Shown here: piece after piece, positions 1 through 12,300 of the stretch
Layout of the letters: every line of letters begins with the position of its first letter
Numbering within the stretch: position 1 is the stretch's first letter
Translations under genes and position numbers: made by a program
From: Ustulina deusta
Lineage: Eukaryota; Ascomycota; Sordariomycetes; Xylariales; Xylariaceae
NCBI GenBank assembly: GCA_023159155.1
Contig: JAJNNX010000051.1
Coordinates: forward strand, 186,001-250,000
DNA: 64,000 bases
Reading direction: 5' to 3'
Notes under the pieces: generated by a model
Told to the model about the DNA's origin: nothing
Database searches by the model: none
Seen by the model: only the letters and a program-made list of their open reading frames with translations

Positions 1-605
1 ATTTGATTATAATACTCCATCCTCCTCAACAGGTATGTCTGCGCTCTTGTGGTTTGGAGATGCATATAAAGTGGAATTGCGCTCCCACACTTCAAATGGA
101 AGTAGCCGGAGAGATGGCCATCTGGTGCGGTCCTCGGCACATTGGGATCCCAAACGTATTGGGTAGCGGCGCATCTAAGAAAGATGTGTGGAAGGGGGCC
201 AGGGACTTCAATGAGATTTGGGTCTTTCGTAACGGGGATTGTAGAGCCATTTGCGATAACCGGCCTTACGGGAATGTGAGGAGTCGGAGGAGGAAAGGCT
301 TCTGATGTATCTTGGGCGGCTTGCAAGATAATATCTTTGTGGCCCTGTGTTCGCGCCGTGCCATTTATTTGGCCTGGCTCACTATCCGATTGGACAGCTG
401 GTCGTTCATCTTCTCTTTGCTCCGTATTTACTGGCATTGCGAGCTCATTATTAGACGAGTTAGAAGAATCTCCTACTCCACAACTTGTTGATCGTAGACC
501 CAGTGATCTTGAAGGTAGCCTGACTTGAGGTGGAGCGGAAATTGGTGTGCTATCCGAGTTGGATTGAGAAATAGGGTCGATGCAAGGGGGCAAAGTGAAG
601 TCCAT
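1..605 (-). CDS. Left-edge partial gene, unknown function
   Basis: An uninterrupted minus-strand frame runs off the left edge, so the C-terminus is missing. The first in-frame ATG is at 605-603 and the product begins MDFTLPPCID. The frame stays open upstream to a stop near 698, and a possible 3' splice site (TGTGCACAG, ending at 681) would let the exon start at 680 and add residues such as NHWFCAQK; the true start is therefore uncertain. The first ~110 residues are Ser/Pro/Asn-rich and look disordered. The last ~80 (around PLPHIFLRCAATQYVWD) look more folded. I do not recognise the family. That it is coding is inferred from the open frame and residue composition. Confidence 0.45.
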   Translation of the reverse strand, partial: MDFTLPPCIDPISQSNSDSTPISAPPQVRLPSRSLGLRSTSCGVGDSSNSSNNELAMPVNTEQREDERPAVQSDSEPGQINGTARTQGHKDIILQAAQDTSEAFPPPTPHIPVRPVIANGSTIPVTKDPNLIEVPGPLPHIFLRCAATQYVWDPNVPRTAPDGHLSGYFHLKCGSAIPLYMHLQTTRAQTYLLRRMEYYNQ

Positions 606-2405
606 GCTGGAAGTCGGAAATTGCCAAGTTGTAACGGCAGCACTAGATGAAGATTTTTGTGCGCAGAACCAATGATTTCCCTGTGCACAGAGACCATTTT
701 ATAATGTTATTCGTCTGGGGGTAACCAAAATAATACAGGTTGACGACGCCTGGGGATATTAACTCTAAGCTACATAGAGATTATTTTTCTCACCTGGGTT
801 ACCAAAGTATAAACTAAAAAAGTTGAGATGATTTCTTGCCTCTGGGAGTGGTATTTTCGTAGGTACCTAGGTACGTAGACATTCACGGACCTAGGTAGAC
901 TGTTGAAATTGATGTTTGAAGGCACTGAGCTGAAAAATTTAGCTATGTCATGGATTATTAAGTTCAAGACCCAGGGTTCGTTGTTTTTGGCCACGACAGA
1001 CAAACTTCTTCCTACGGGTGGCTTCCGTTACTGATATATAAATCCTTTCGTTACCTCATGGGAAGCGGCGTCAGGCTGTTAATTCTAGTACCAGACTCGA
1101 ATTTCGCGAAGCTAAGAGGATAATTAGGCAGGGAAAGAAGCTAGGTTTTGACTATCTACATCATTTACGAAAAAGTGAGAAGAAGCACGATTGACGGCAG
1201 ACCCTATATCCTTCAAGCTGTAATACGTCTAACTCTACTTTGGACATGTCAAACTATGACCCTAAATGACCCGAAAACACCTCTAATGCGTCCGGATCTA
1301 TGTGAGCTCTATAGGTTTGTTTATTCCGGCATAGCTATTCCGTACTGTCTACCTAATCCTGGGCGTAGAGGTGTCAAATCTTGCGGTATCGCGACAAGTA
1401 CCTAATATAACATTTTAGGGCGAATTTGAATTGTGACGTAGGCACTATGGAAGTTTACTGAATCTAGTAATAGTTTGAGTCCCTTAGGCGCAGCCCAAGT
1501 ACTTAAAACTGTCGTAGGGCAGCCTGAGTATCTAGGTACTTCATTACCTAGGTAGGTAAGGTAGGTAGGATAGTATGTAACCTGCTAACATATGTGGGTA
1601 GACTGTCTAGGTAGTTCCTCGTCAGCAGTAGACAGCTTGGAGGGATGCCGATGAGATGTACCCACCTTAGACTTATTTTTGCCTCATGTGAACCGTGAAT
1701 GTCATCCAATGACTCTTCGCCGGAAAGAAAGCTAAGCAAGGGGTGAAGCAGGGGGCCAAGCTTCTTCGCCCTAACGACTTGCCTATTCTGGCCATTCTTG
1801 TTCGCTGTGTTTATATGATTGGACGGGAGTAGCGGGGTAAAGAATGTCGATGACCCCACCCCTCGACCCCTCCATCGTATGCGTAGGTATTCTATGCATA
1901 TACGGTCGGTAATGCGGTATCCTGGTTTGTACTCCCCAAATGTCCGCCTGGAAAGCACCGCACCAGCTCGACGCCACCAGCTGGAACCTCCCGCCTGAGC
2001 CTGTGTGGTCGCACGTTCCCCTGCGCCCGGCGAGCACCGGCGAGCGCCGCTACAGATTCCTTGAAACATGTGCTACAAGCAATTGTTTCTGACAAACCTC
2101 CGCCAAACCCCACCAAAAAGGTCCGTGACTAGCACCAACACGGCCGTGTTACCCCACCATTGCCCACTACAATCTACTTGCGGTAACGCGCCGAATCGCT
2201 GTCGCATCACTGACTCGAAACATTTTTTTATTCCTTCGAAATCCAGGGTTCGACTTCTCTTTTTTGTCGTTTCACTCCATCTCTCTGCTGTTTCTCTGAT
2301 TTCCTTGTTCGCCTAGTTAGACTTTTCCTACCGTCCCCATCCCTCTCCCATCCCCCATCCTCTTCTGCCGCTTCCCAGGCTCACACACAGCACACAGCCG
2401 TCAAG
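606..2405. other. Intergenic stretch with GGTACCTA-type repeats
   Basis: I see no convincing gene here. Short runs of CCTAGGTAGG / GGTACCTAGG lie at about 860-905 and 1540-1620. Open frames between 1548 and 2116 on the minus strand overlap in two frames and have no family signature. The last 150 bases are pyrimidine-rich (CTCTCTGCTG, CCCATCCCTCTCCC) and probably form the promoter of the phosphoribosyltransferase gene downstream. Confidence 0.6.
2260..2405 (+). promoter_or_regulatory. Pyrimidine-rich promoter region of the XPT1-like gene
   Basis: A long CT-rich tract directly precedes the ATG at 2406, ending in CACACAGCACACAGCCGTCAAG. CT-rich leaders just upstream of the start are common for well-expressed housekeeping genes of filamentous fungi. 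No clear TATA box is visible. The assignment is by position and composition only. Confidence 0.4.
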
Positions 2406-3445
2406 ATGGTGGAGAAAGTCTACGTCACTTACAACGATGTAAGTTCATGCCATGTGCCCCGCGATGCGATCCCCCTCCTCACATGCATATTCCTCCCTAC
2501 CACACAATCACTCGCAGACGTGGACGCACATATGCGCGCTTGCTATACTACCCAGGTAGATATCAGATAAAGCAAGAAAGAAAAGAAAAGAAAAAAAAAA
2601 CAAGCAGGGCGAACGCGCAGCTCGTCTAGCCCCCTGCGATGCCTCGCCGCCCCGCCCATCCCTGCAGCTGTGGTTGAACTCCGAGGAAACGCCATCGTGT
2701 CGCTGACATCGTCATGTGCAACCACAACAGGTCCACAAACTGTGCCAGGAGGCGGCGCCGCAGATGCTGTCGACCTTGCAGCCGCAGCTGATGATCGCTA
2801 TCGGCGGCGGCGGCTACGTTCCCGCGCGCATCCTGCGATCTTTCCTGAAGCAGCCCGGCAGCCCCAACATCCCCATCCAGGCCATCGGATTGTCGCTGTA
2901 CGAAGAGCTGCCCGTTACCGACGTCGACAATACCGCCGGCGTGATCGACCAGATTGGCACCAGGGTCACGCGCACACAATGGCTCGACTTCAGCAGTCTT
3001 GGCGGCATGGAGAACCTCGTCGGCAAGCGCATCCTCATCGTTGACGAGGTCGACGACACGCGCACGACTCTCGAGTACGCCGTTAAGGAGCTGCAGAAGG
3101 ACGTCCAGGAGGTGTCCAAGAAGCTTGGCCGCGAGGGCGAGAAGACAGAATTTAGCATCTTTGTGTTACACGTGAGTGTCCTTCCCTTTAATTTCATGCC
3201 AGGAGCAAGGAGCCGCAGTCAGCAGTGACAGACAGTACCATATTGGTATGCTAACAGCCGTGGCGCCATAGAACAAGGACAAGCCGAAGAAGGGCGTCCT
3301 CCCAGTCGACGCCATCGACGACTCTAGATATATTGCCGCCCGGACTGTCGGCGACGTCTGGATTTGCTATCCTTGGGAGGCTACGGATATCGACGAGCAC
3401 GACAGCCTCGCGGCCGAACAGAAGAACAAGACAGCCGCTGCGTAA
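2406..3445 (+). CDS. XPT1: Xanthine/hypoxanthine phosphoribosyltransferase (XPT1-like)
   Basis: Exons 2406-2438, 2731-3171 and 3272-3445 give 215 residues, close to yeast Xpt1 (209). The enzyme transfers ribose-5-phosphate from PRPP to xanthine (and some hypoxanthine/guanine) in cytosolic purine salvage. Visible motifs are the N-terminal IAIGGGGYVPARIL loop and the type I phosphoribosyltransferase PRPP-binding signature ILIVDEVDDTRTTL at about residues 112-125. The C-terminal part has DVWICYPWEATD, typical of fungal members. The start is fixed by the 11-codon first exon MVEKVYVTYND, followed by a GTAAGT donor. The first intron is unusually long (292 bp). Which purine base is preferred cannot be read from sequence. 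Confidence 0.92.
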
Positions 3446-3786
3446 TGAACTGATGACGATGAACGAACCTGCATGGAAAGGGGAGTCTTGGTAATGACAA
3501 CGGCGCCGGCTTCGGTTAGCCGAGAACACGGACAGGGCAAGGCAAACATTAGAGCGTGATGTTGATAGACGGCCGCGGCCACCTCTGCAAGCGATCAGAC
3601 ACGATAAACGTACTAAGAATCTCAGAGGCCAAACAAAAAAAGAAAGAGTAAAGAAAGTATCACAATATCTTGGAAGCGTTATTTGCAACGTGTCTATGAC
3701 TGTGTATGGGGGGGGGGTATCATTCCTCTGTACATCTAAACACGAAAAGTAACCGAAATTGCCGCACCCTATTTTTTTTTCCTTGC
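3446..3786. other. Convergent intergenic region / shared 3' ends
   Basis: This 341-bp stretch separates the converging XPT1-like and Oxidoreductase-like genes. It holds a poly-G run (GGGGGGGG near 3710) and a T-run near 3772-3780. I see nothing else; it probably carries both 3' UTRs. Confidence 0.5.
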
Positions 3787-4725
3787 CTAGCCGCCAAACG
3801 TGCCCTCCTCTTCATGTTTTTTCTTGAGCTTCTTTTCATGTTTCATGAACTCGCGGATCCCAACGGGGATATTACTGTACAAGTCGTCGTCCCAGAGATC
3901 CTTGGCAATCTTGGGACGACCCGCCCTCGCCATCTCGTCGGGCCGCCAGTTGGACTCGCTACCGCCTCCGTCGTCGTCCATGCTCACGGCAGCGTTGCTA
4001 AGCGACGGCGACGGCACGGACATGTCATTGGCGACGCCCGCGCCTCCTATTGTGTCCGCTAGTCCCTGCGCCCGCTCGGCCTGCAGCGCCGCATCCGCCC
4101 GCGTCGAGGCCGCCGCCCACTCCTCCAACTCCTCCCCATACCGGTCCCACACGCAGTTCACGCACCCGCTCATGCAGCAGTTGTCCGGCTCCTCGGGCCG
4201 CGGCGGCACCAGCACGCCTGCGACCAGGGTGCTACGATCGCGGATTGACTGTAAGCGGTCAGCGCGCTCCGCAGGTCCAGCGAGTCGGGAGCCAAAGATG
4301 ATGCGCGCTTTCTCCTGCGCGGTGGCGGGCGCCGCCGAGGGTTGAGGCGGGACCGTCGCGGTGGTAGTGGCAGGAGTGGCAGTAGTGCTGGATGATGTTG
4401 CTGTACCTGATGAAGAAGAAGAAGAGGACCCCCCGGCCGCCTTCGACTTCTGCGCCGCCGTCTTCCGCGTCGTCGAGCGCGGCGCTTTGGGCGACGGGGT
4501 GGGCGGCGGCGGCTGCTCGGGCTTCGCCGCCGGCATGGGCGCCGGCTTCGGGAGAATCGACTCGTAGTACGGCCCTATGGGCATCGCCTGCGTCGAGGAC
4601 TCGCCGGGCGTGCCGCCGGGCAGAGGACTGCCGCGCGAAGCGAATGCGCGGTGGCTCGGCGGGTGGCGCGACACCGCGGATTGCAACCGCGCCACGCGCA
4701 TCAGCGGTCGCATGTTGGGCGGCAT
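3787..4725 (-). CDS. Oxidoreductase-like domain mitochondrial protein (OXLD1/UPF0651 family)
   Basis: A single 312-residue frame without introns. The N-terminus (MPPNMRPLMRVARLQSAVSR) is Arg-rich, lacks acidic residues and looks like a mitochondrial presequence. A Pro/Ser/Thr/Ala-rich linker follows (~residues 60-135). The core motif at ~175-205, PDNCCMSGCVNCVWDRYGEE, is the cysteine signature of the Oxidoreductase-like domain (Pfam family of human OXLD1 and yeast YPL107W). The C-terminus is polar, with LWDDDLYSNIPVGIREFMKHE and a Lys-rich tail. The molecular function of the family is poorly known; the mitochondrial location is inferred from the presequence. The linker is GC-rich and low complexity, which creates several open frames on the opposite strand. 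Confidence 0.88.
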   Translation of the reverse strand: MPPNMRPLMRVARLQSAVSRHPPSHRAFASRGSPLPGGTPGESSTQAMPIGPYYESILPKPAPMPAAKPEQPPPPTPSPKAPRSTTRKTAAQKSKAAGGSSSSSSSGTATSSSTTATPATTTATVPPQPSAAPATAQEKARIIFGSRLAGPAERADRLQSIRDRSTLVAGVLVPPRPEEPDNCCMSGCVNCVWDRYGEELEEWAAASTRADAALQAERAQGLADTIGGAGVANDMSVPSPSLSNAAVSMDDDGGGSESNWRPDEMARAGRPKIAKDLWDDDLYSNIPVGIREFMKHEKKLKKKHEEEGTFGG

Positions 4726-5633
4726 TGCAGAGATGGGTATTGGTCCCGCGACCGTGTCGGATGGGTGGTAGGGGTTGGGTATGTTGGCAGCGAGGGTAAA
4801 TAGATAGTAGGCTCGTGTGTGTCAAGTCACAATGAGGTTGTTCTGTCCGACCAGATGATCCAGTTAATTGTCGGCTCGAAAAACCCGCCCAGCTGGTTGC
4901 GGCATTGACCCGCAACGTCACAAGTCCATCCCGGGAAGACTTGCCAATTTCCGGTGCACGGTCCACCTGACGGGCAGTTGGGCTTGTGTTAAGGTGCCTA
5001 GATAAGATAAGCTATCATGATGCGCCCGGGAACATCGCCGGTGTGCCCCCCCAAGGTTAAGGACTGGAAGTCACAGTCAGATTCCCACTGTATTTAGCTG
5101 GCAGCTGTGCAGCTAGGACCCCTCCATTTACAATACAATATCTTTTTGGCCTTGCCAGCCATTTTCTCCCTCAAGGCTCTCAGCGCCAAGCGAATGCCTT
5201 GCGGTGGCGCACGACTAGGCTGAGTCGAGGGCTTACAGGTTGATGTAGAAAAACGCTGGGGAGGGGATGAGTTGGCACTCCGCAGGCAGCATGGCTTGGC
5301 ATTTGTATTATTGCAGATGGAGTCGGGAGGCGTCAGATTTACCACTACACCACACAACCAAAAGGTTGGCCGCAAATGCGTATTGCAGGTGCTTGTTTTA
5401 TCCGCGTACATATATCCGACAGGAGGCTGGCCCCCCTGTCTGACGGTTCGCTGCGCCACTGCACCACTGCGCTTCAGCGGCGTTCCCTCGATGGATTAAG
5501 TCTACTTACCTCGCAGGTTCCTTTGATAACGCCAGCCTGCTTTCGTTCCTTGCCCGTCCCTCGAGACAACTAGCTCCATGACAATCTTCTCTTCTTGTGA
5601 TGCCCTATCACCGACCCTCTCGGATACCCAAAG
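4726..5633. other. Divergent promoter region
   Basis: About 900 bp lie between the divergently transcribed Oxidoreductase-like gene and the NLR-type gene. Small open frames on both strands (5094-5573) show no domain signature. No gene is supported here. Confidence 0.5.
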
Positions 5634-8391
5634 ATGGATCCCCTCTCTATTTCAGCCTCGATTGCAGGGTTAGTTTCCCTGGCCGATCTCGTGTTCCGAG
5701 CGACAACGAGATACGTCAAGCAAGCCAAAGAATCGAGCAGAGAGGTTCGGACTCTACTGGGCGAATTGAGGGACTTCTCGGTTCTCTTGCATAGCCTGTC
5801 ACTAGTCGCTTACGACTTGGAGAGTACCACATCCACGGGTCGCACTCGGTCGCGTGGCCCCAATCTCAAGGTCGAGCTCATCTTCAACTGTCAACAGCTC
5901 TTGAATCGTATCCGAACAGGCTTGGAAAGTGCAAAACGGGACTTTGATTCGCCATCGCGGATCAGTAGAATCAAAGCATGCCTACGATGGCCATTCTCAG
6001 CATCGGAGACGAAGGAGCTGGTCCAAGGCATACAAAATCACAAATTAACAATCAACCTGGCTATCAATGCAGACTCCTTAGAAAAACTCAGGGTCTGCAT
6101 GTCCACTCAGGACAAGATTGGCAAACAACTCGACGACCTTCAAACCACTTTACGCGAAATTTTGGATATTGAGACCAAGGTTACACTGAATCGTAGTACA
6201 CAAGAGGTTCTGGACTTTTTTGCCAGAAATATTGACAATCGGTCCACTTTCGACATGCAACGGAGCCGTCGCCACCCCCTCACATGTATATGGTTTACAC
6301 AAAGTCAAGTCTTTCAGGAATGGCAAAACACTCCAGGCTCGAAGCTATGGGTAAGTGGGATTCCAGGGGCCGGCAAGTCCGTCATCTCGAGTGTCATCAT
6401 AGCCGAATGCCTTCAGCTTACAGCTTCCAATAACGATGTCACTTCTCGCCAGACAGCTCTAGCCTATTTCTTTTGTTCCTACAGAGACGCCGAAACCCAC
6501 ACTATTCTCAATATACTCTCTTCTTTGGCATCACATGTCGCCAGACAAGACGAACGGGCGTTCCGAATACTTCAGGCGTACTACGAAGACTTGCGAAGCC
6601 ATTCGCATACCACAGGACATCCCTCGACAAAGCGGCTGGCTGAAATATTAGTCCAGATGTCTTCGTTATTTGACCAACTTTATATCATTGTCGATGGACT
6701 AGACGAGTGCGGCGACGACGCCGACCTTGTAGTCCAAACTCTTTCACTTCTGGCACAGAAGAGTAACCTCATCACACTGGCTCTTCTGAGCCGAAACGAG
6801 TTGTACATTCGTGAATGTCTTGAAGATAAGTTCGTACATATGGAAGTCGAAGCACACACGGAAGACGTCGAACTATACGTGGCCGCGGAGCTAGAGCAAC
6901 GTATCACATCTAGAAAGCTTAGATTGCGAGATGTGTCTCTCAAAGATGAGATAATATTGCAACTGGTCCGGGGAGCCAGAGGGATGTGAGTTGGAATCAT
7001 GCTCGGGATACTATACCAAAAGCTAACTGAGCAGGTTTCGCTGGGTAACCTGCCAAATTGATCACATCTGTGAGCTTCCTACTGATAGAGCTCGTCGCAA
7101 CGCTTTGAGTAAACTCCCGCCAACGCTTTTCTCTACATATGAGCGTATTCTGAATAGGTTTGAATCCTCAAACAAACAAGTGCAAACAATGGTGCAAAGG
7201 AGCCTACTTTTGATCTTTCACTCGGGCCGTTTAAGCATAGATCAGCTCTGTGAAGCGGTCTCTGTGCCAGATGATGCTGATACATTTGAAGACGATGAAG
7301 CCATCGATGAGAAGCAGATAAGATTCTGGTGTAGCAGTCTCATACGCACATCCCCAGATGGAAAAGCGCTCGAATTCGCGCATTACACCGTCCAGGAATT
7401 TCTTTCTGAGATTTGCTCGACACATCCTACTCTGGACTTCTATCACGTGAGTTACGAAAAGGCTCAACTACTATTAGGCAGGTTGTGCCTCAAGTATCTA
7501 ACATTCAAAAACCACGAAAGGTACCCAGAGAAAGCAGACTCAGAGATCGCATACATCTCAAACAGAAATGCTTCTCGGCCTTTTTACGAATATGCGGCCA
7601 TAAATTGGCGAGACTGTGTCACCAATCACTTGGAAAACGACCGTATTTCCTGTCTTCTTGTGGTCTTATTCGATACGAGAAAATCAGCAAGCTTTCAAGC
7701 GTGGGCATTAGAACTCATTCGTCATTGTCTCGTTGATGACGAAGGAAACTTCACACGCTCAGTGCAACCCGGCTTTGGAACGTCTAAGGCAGTCGCTCGT
7801 ACTACCATAGATGCTCTTCTCAGACCTGACTTTACAACTTTACACCTAGCTGCGGCACTAGGGTTACCCGGCATTTGCCAGCACCTTCTAGAGCAAGGTG
7901 CAGAAGTAGATACTAAAAGTCGCTACGGAACACCCCTACATTGTGCGATAGGTGGCCTCTCAGTCTTCGCTGATGTAAACATGATACTCTACGATGACGA
8001 GACGGTGGGAATTCCCCAATTCGATGATCCAGAGGCTAGGTACCGTACTGCGCAAATCCTTATTGGTGCAGGTGCGAGTACCTTGTTTCGTTTCTCATCT
8101 CCTTTCTGGCAAACCTCAACTCTAGGGCTCTCAACACTGGCGAGCATGTATGGTGAAGATCTGATGCTAGTAGGGGATCTTATCAAAGCCGGCGCTGAGG
8201 TGGAAGACGAGGATTTGGACCATTTCCAACGGCATTTCGCCTATGCTGTCAGCTGCTGGGGTCACGACAGGTATAAGCAACATGTTGCAAACGGTAAGGC
8301 TATTATATCTCTACTTGACGCTCTCGGGACGCCAGAGGACCCAAGGAGCGCAGGATTTCAGCTATTTAAGTTGACATCCCGATTTGCATAG
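5634..8391 (+). CDS. Helo-like-N / NACHT / ankyrin STAND protein (NLR-type), N-terminal open part
   Basis: Exons 5634-6985 and 7035-8391 (intron GTGAGT...GAGCAG) encode 902 residues up to an in-frame TAG. The N-terminus MDPLSISASIAGLVSLADLV is typical of the fungal Helo-like N-terminal domain of STAND proteins, a putative membrane-active or signalling module. The NACHT NTPase follows with Walker A GIPGAGKSV (~residue 245) and Walker B LYIIVDGLDECGDD (~residue 350). A conserved post-NACHT helix region spans the intron (GMFRWVTCQIDHICELP). The first ankyrin-like repeats start near 7830 (TTLHLAAALGLPGICQHLLE). Fungal relatives act in non-self recognition and programmed cell death. The frame continues past the TAG in the same phase (next two entries), so this may be a truncated product of a longer gene. 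Confidence 0.85.
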
Positions 8392-8394
8392 ACC

Positions 8395-9312
8395 ATGAAG
8401 CTGGAAGTCCTAGAAAAAGCATCTAACCACTACCTCACTTTATCCGCCAGTCAGGATGCTGTCCATGACTTCCTAGAAAAAACCATCAAGGCCAATGATG
8501 TAGACACTTTGGGCAAATTTATTGACAGTGGCCGGTTAGAACAAGTCAAATCCGTCAGATTTCCAGCAAAGGATAGTAACTGGGCGCCAGTGCATACCGC
8601 TGTTGCATCTAGGGCAGTTAATTGTCTCAAACTACTGCTCAAGGTTGGCTGTCCAGTCGACGTTTTATTATTAGATGGGTCAACACTTTCCCATCTATGC
8701 CGGGAAGACGAGGATGAAGATTCACTCAGAATCCTGATTGAATATCAGATCTCCACCATTTTGCAGGACGTCATGTCGAACACTGTCTGGCATCTCGCTG
8801 CTGAAACGAATTCTACCAAGATATTGAAGCTCCTTCTTACTCTAGAGGGAGAAAGGAAGATCGCACTGGGTCTTAAGTCAGGGAAAGGCCGAACACCTGT
8901 TTGTGTTTCGCTAGCTGAAAGACACAAAGAAGCCGTACTCATCCTTATGCAGCACTGTCCCTCGCTCGACTTTTGGAAGAGTGAATCCTATCTATTCCGA
9001 GAGGCTGCAGCAATTGGATCTGCCCAGGTTGTTCGTAAGCTACTCGATGTTGGGGTCGCATTCGACCTAGTAGATGCTAACTCGGAGAGCCCTCTGCATT
9101 CCATCGGGTTGAGTGCAAGCGTTGAGTGTGCAAGACTACTGGTGGAAGTGTTCCCGCACTGCCACTTGAGAACCAGGGATAATAACAAAATCCCCCTCGA
9201 GTCATTCATGACGAACGTCATCGAGCAAGGGGGTCGAATCAATCATGATATCTTCAAAATACTGCTCACAAACGTTGATCTATCAAATTCCGAATATCGA
9301 CCACATTTGTGA
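8395..9312 (+). pseudogene. Middle ankyrin segment of the NLR-type gene, between two in-frame stops
   Basis: This frame is in the same phase as the upstream exon and lies between TAG (8389-8391) and TGA (9310-9312). It encodes 305 residues of ankyrin-like repeats, for example SNTVWHLAAETNSTKILKLL and SESPLHSIGLSASVECARLL. It has no N-terminal domain of its own. An ATG at 8395 follows the stop directly, so an annotation pipeline may call it a separate gene. I tested introns that would remove the TAG (donors at 8271 and 8294 with the AG at 8390-8391). Both shift the frame and hit stops, so splicing does not explain it. Confidence 0.6.
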
Positions 9313-9318
9313 CAGAAT

Positions 9319-12300
9319 TTGTGCTCGGCTGTTGTTCGTGAGCTTTCAGGCAAGGCAGACTCTACTGACAAATGGAAAGAGACATGCGCTTGCATAATCG
9401 AGAAAGGCGCGATATTGGCCTATGAAGAAGCGAACAATACATCAGCCTTGATACCTCTTGCTACAGAAGTTAGCCTTGTCATCAAAACATACAGTACCAG
9501 TGCAATGCCTACAAACCACAAACTTCCAGGGTCTATAGCGTCACGAATCTCACGGCTGGCTTTCGCCACCCATCAATGGCGGGTTCTTTCTGATATCATA
9601 CTTCACACTGAGCCAGCGAGTAGCTACTGGGATAGTGCGGCAAAAGATGCGTCACTCACGCAACTCCTTTCCCAAGCAGTCCTTCACGATGACACTCGGT
9701 TGATACACTGCCTGCTCAAGCACGGTGTCGACCCTGAACTGCGAATCGATTTGGCTGTGTCTGCTTTAGAGCTAGCTTGTTGTCCGGGAGCTGCGATAAG
9801 CGAGAACAACTTTCTTCGCCTGCTCTCAGCGTACAAGAGCCCTGAACTAGTCGAGGTAGGTACGAAGATTGACATTCTGGGACTTCTATATCTGCCCTAT
9901 GATCAATCCTCTTGGAAGTTGAGGCGGCTCCTTCAGGCTGGTCTGAGCTGTAATCACCGACCGAACGGCTTTACGACTCTGCCCCTCAATTGGCACATTT
10001 CTAAAGGTTCTAACTTATGTACGGAAGTCCTCCTTGATTTGGGTGCCAATCCATGGCAGACAGACATTTATGGCTTTGATGCCGTATTCAGTGCTGTCCG
10101 GGTAGGCAATGTCTCCATTCTGTCTAGAATTGCGACGATTTCCTGTGAACGAAACCTCTCAACCAATTGGAATCACAAATTGAGACTCGTTCAGCACAAC
10201 GGTGTTCTTCTGAGCGGAAATGGACTTCATCTCGCTGCCGCTTGGGGTCATATCGAATGTTTGCGATTTTATCTTGACAGAGACCTACTAGACAACATCG
10301 AAGCTACTGACAGTGGCATGGAGACGCCTATGCACTATGCAGCCCGTTATGGTCAGCCAGCCGTCGTGGCATTCCTGAAAGAGCGGGGTGGTAATGTCAA
10401 TGCAGTTGCCCAGGGCGGCGTTTGCCCACTTCACCTTGCAGCCCGGGGCCAGCACATACAAGCCGTTCAAATCCTCTTGTCACTAGGCGCTGAGCAGAAA
10501 CCCTGTGCCTCTGGACTGACCCCCCTATCCTACGCCTACCAGACTGGCAACGTGGCATTGATCCAGCTATTAAAGGCGAATAGGGAAAACGACAGCCCAG
10601 GGCAGAACCTCAGCCACCCAAAAGCCCTACGTGCGATGGCGACTGCTTTTAAAATTACACTCAACCGCAATGATATTCAGGCATGTAAAGATTTGGTAGA
10701 TCAAGGCTGTCCGGTAGATATTCAACTGGACAAGCCCTGGCCTGTCACTCCTTTGATGTGTGCTCTTTGCACGTTGAAAAGTCCTGAAATCGCCGAGTGG
10801 TTGATAGATAAAGGAGCACGAGTCTCGACAGTTTTTCATGGGCAGCACATGCCTGGATTCTTAACCACTTTAGAGGCGGCAGCTGGAAATCCGATGTACA
10901 ACCACCTCATCCCCAAACTCGTTGCCAAGTATTCCGAAGAAAAGGGTAATCTTCTATCACTTCCGCGAAGCCCTCTGTCTTGGGCGGTTAGAAAGAACAA
11001 CCATATGGGGCTTCTGGTTTTATTGGACGCCATAAGCAAAGAATTTGTTTTACCCCTTGAACGGTAAGCTACAAGAACCCGAAAAGGCACCGTCCGTCAT
11101 GGATGCTAATATTCGATAGGCGATTGCGCCAAAGCATCAGACACGGAGATGATTCTTCTTGCTTTATCAGCAAACTAGTAAATTGCTCTGATACTGAAAG
11201 ATGTCACGCGACAGTACTACACGAGGCAGCAATTTCGGGTGCATACGAATGTGCTAAAATACTTTTGAAGACGTCTGCTGATGTTCAGTCAATGACCACT
11301 GAAGGTATGACACCTCTACATGAGGCCGCAAGATGTGGATCACTGGAGGTGGCAAAATTGCTGGTGGAAAGTGGCGCAGATTCGTTCGCTCTCAATAATG
11401 CAGGTTACTCTCCTGTGATGATTGCCTGCCGACAGAGTCATTTTGATATGGTGAAGTTCCTAAGTTCTGGCGTCAATTTGCAGAAACATCTGAATCTTTT
11501 CAAGTCGAATCTAGCAATAGTGACCGTGAGTGGTAGAATCACTGATAACCAACCAAAGATCTGGGATTTTATGCTTGCGGAAGGCATCAGTCCTTATCAA
11601 TTGGACACTTTCGGCTGTTCCGCTGTTCACTTTGCCATGACTCATCCATCTCAGACATGCTTGCGACTATTTCTGAGGAGACTCATCGATGTTTTCGAGA
11701 TCAACAAGATCAGCTGGGATGGAGAACCGCTTAATCGAATTTTGGTATGGGCACGGGGTCGCAGCATAGCGGCCAAGCTCATCAAGATAGCCGAGAGCTA
11801 TCACCTTATCAGTCGGTGTCTTGGCGATCAATGCACGCCCATTTATTCAAAGTCCATTACAACGGGGACAGATAGCTTGCTCTATAGAGTGGCATCCCTT
11901 GGCTTAGTCGAGGCGTTGGATAACTTTCTTGCCATCGGCATCGGTCTGGAGTGGGAATGTTGCGATCAGGGTACAGTGTTAATGATAGCGTCAGCTAATG
12001 GCCGGCTTGAGGCTGTCAAGTATCTGGTTCGAAAGGGGGCACAATTGCAGTACACGGTAAATGGAAATGAACGGAGCGCAATCAGTGCTGCTCATGGACA
12101 CCGGGAAGTCATAGATTGGTTGTTGATTGGCAGGTTTTCTGACCAACACAAACTCGCGGCCTCAGCAATGCGTGGGGATGCCCCGATTCGAGCTTGGACT
12201 GGAGTTACGAGCATTCCGATTCCGCTGAAGTGGGAGTGGAGACAAATGAGAGATGAGAGCCTGTTGGAATACGCAAGGAGAAGCCAAACTATCAGGAAAC

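Noticed and set aside
1548..2116. Overlapping minus-strand open frames
   Set aside because: Three overlapping frames, microsatellite-derived ends, no domain and no introns; probably chance.
8271..8391. Intron that would remove the TAG in the NLR gene
   Set aside because: Donors at 8271 and 8294 with the AG at 8390-8391 both shift the downstream frame and meet stops within a few codons, while the unspliced frame is open on both sides.
9309..9349. 41-bp intron that would remove the TGA in the NLR gene
   Set aside because: Too short, and the join puts the long downstream ankyrin frame out of phase.
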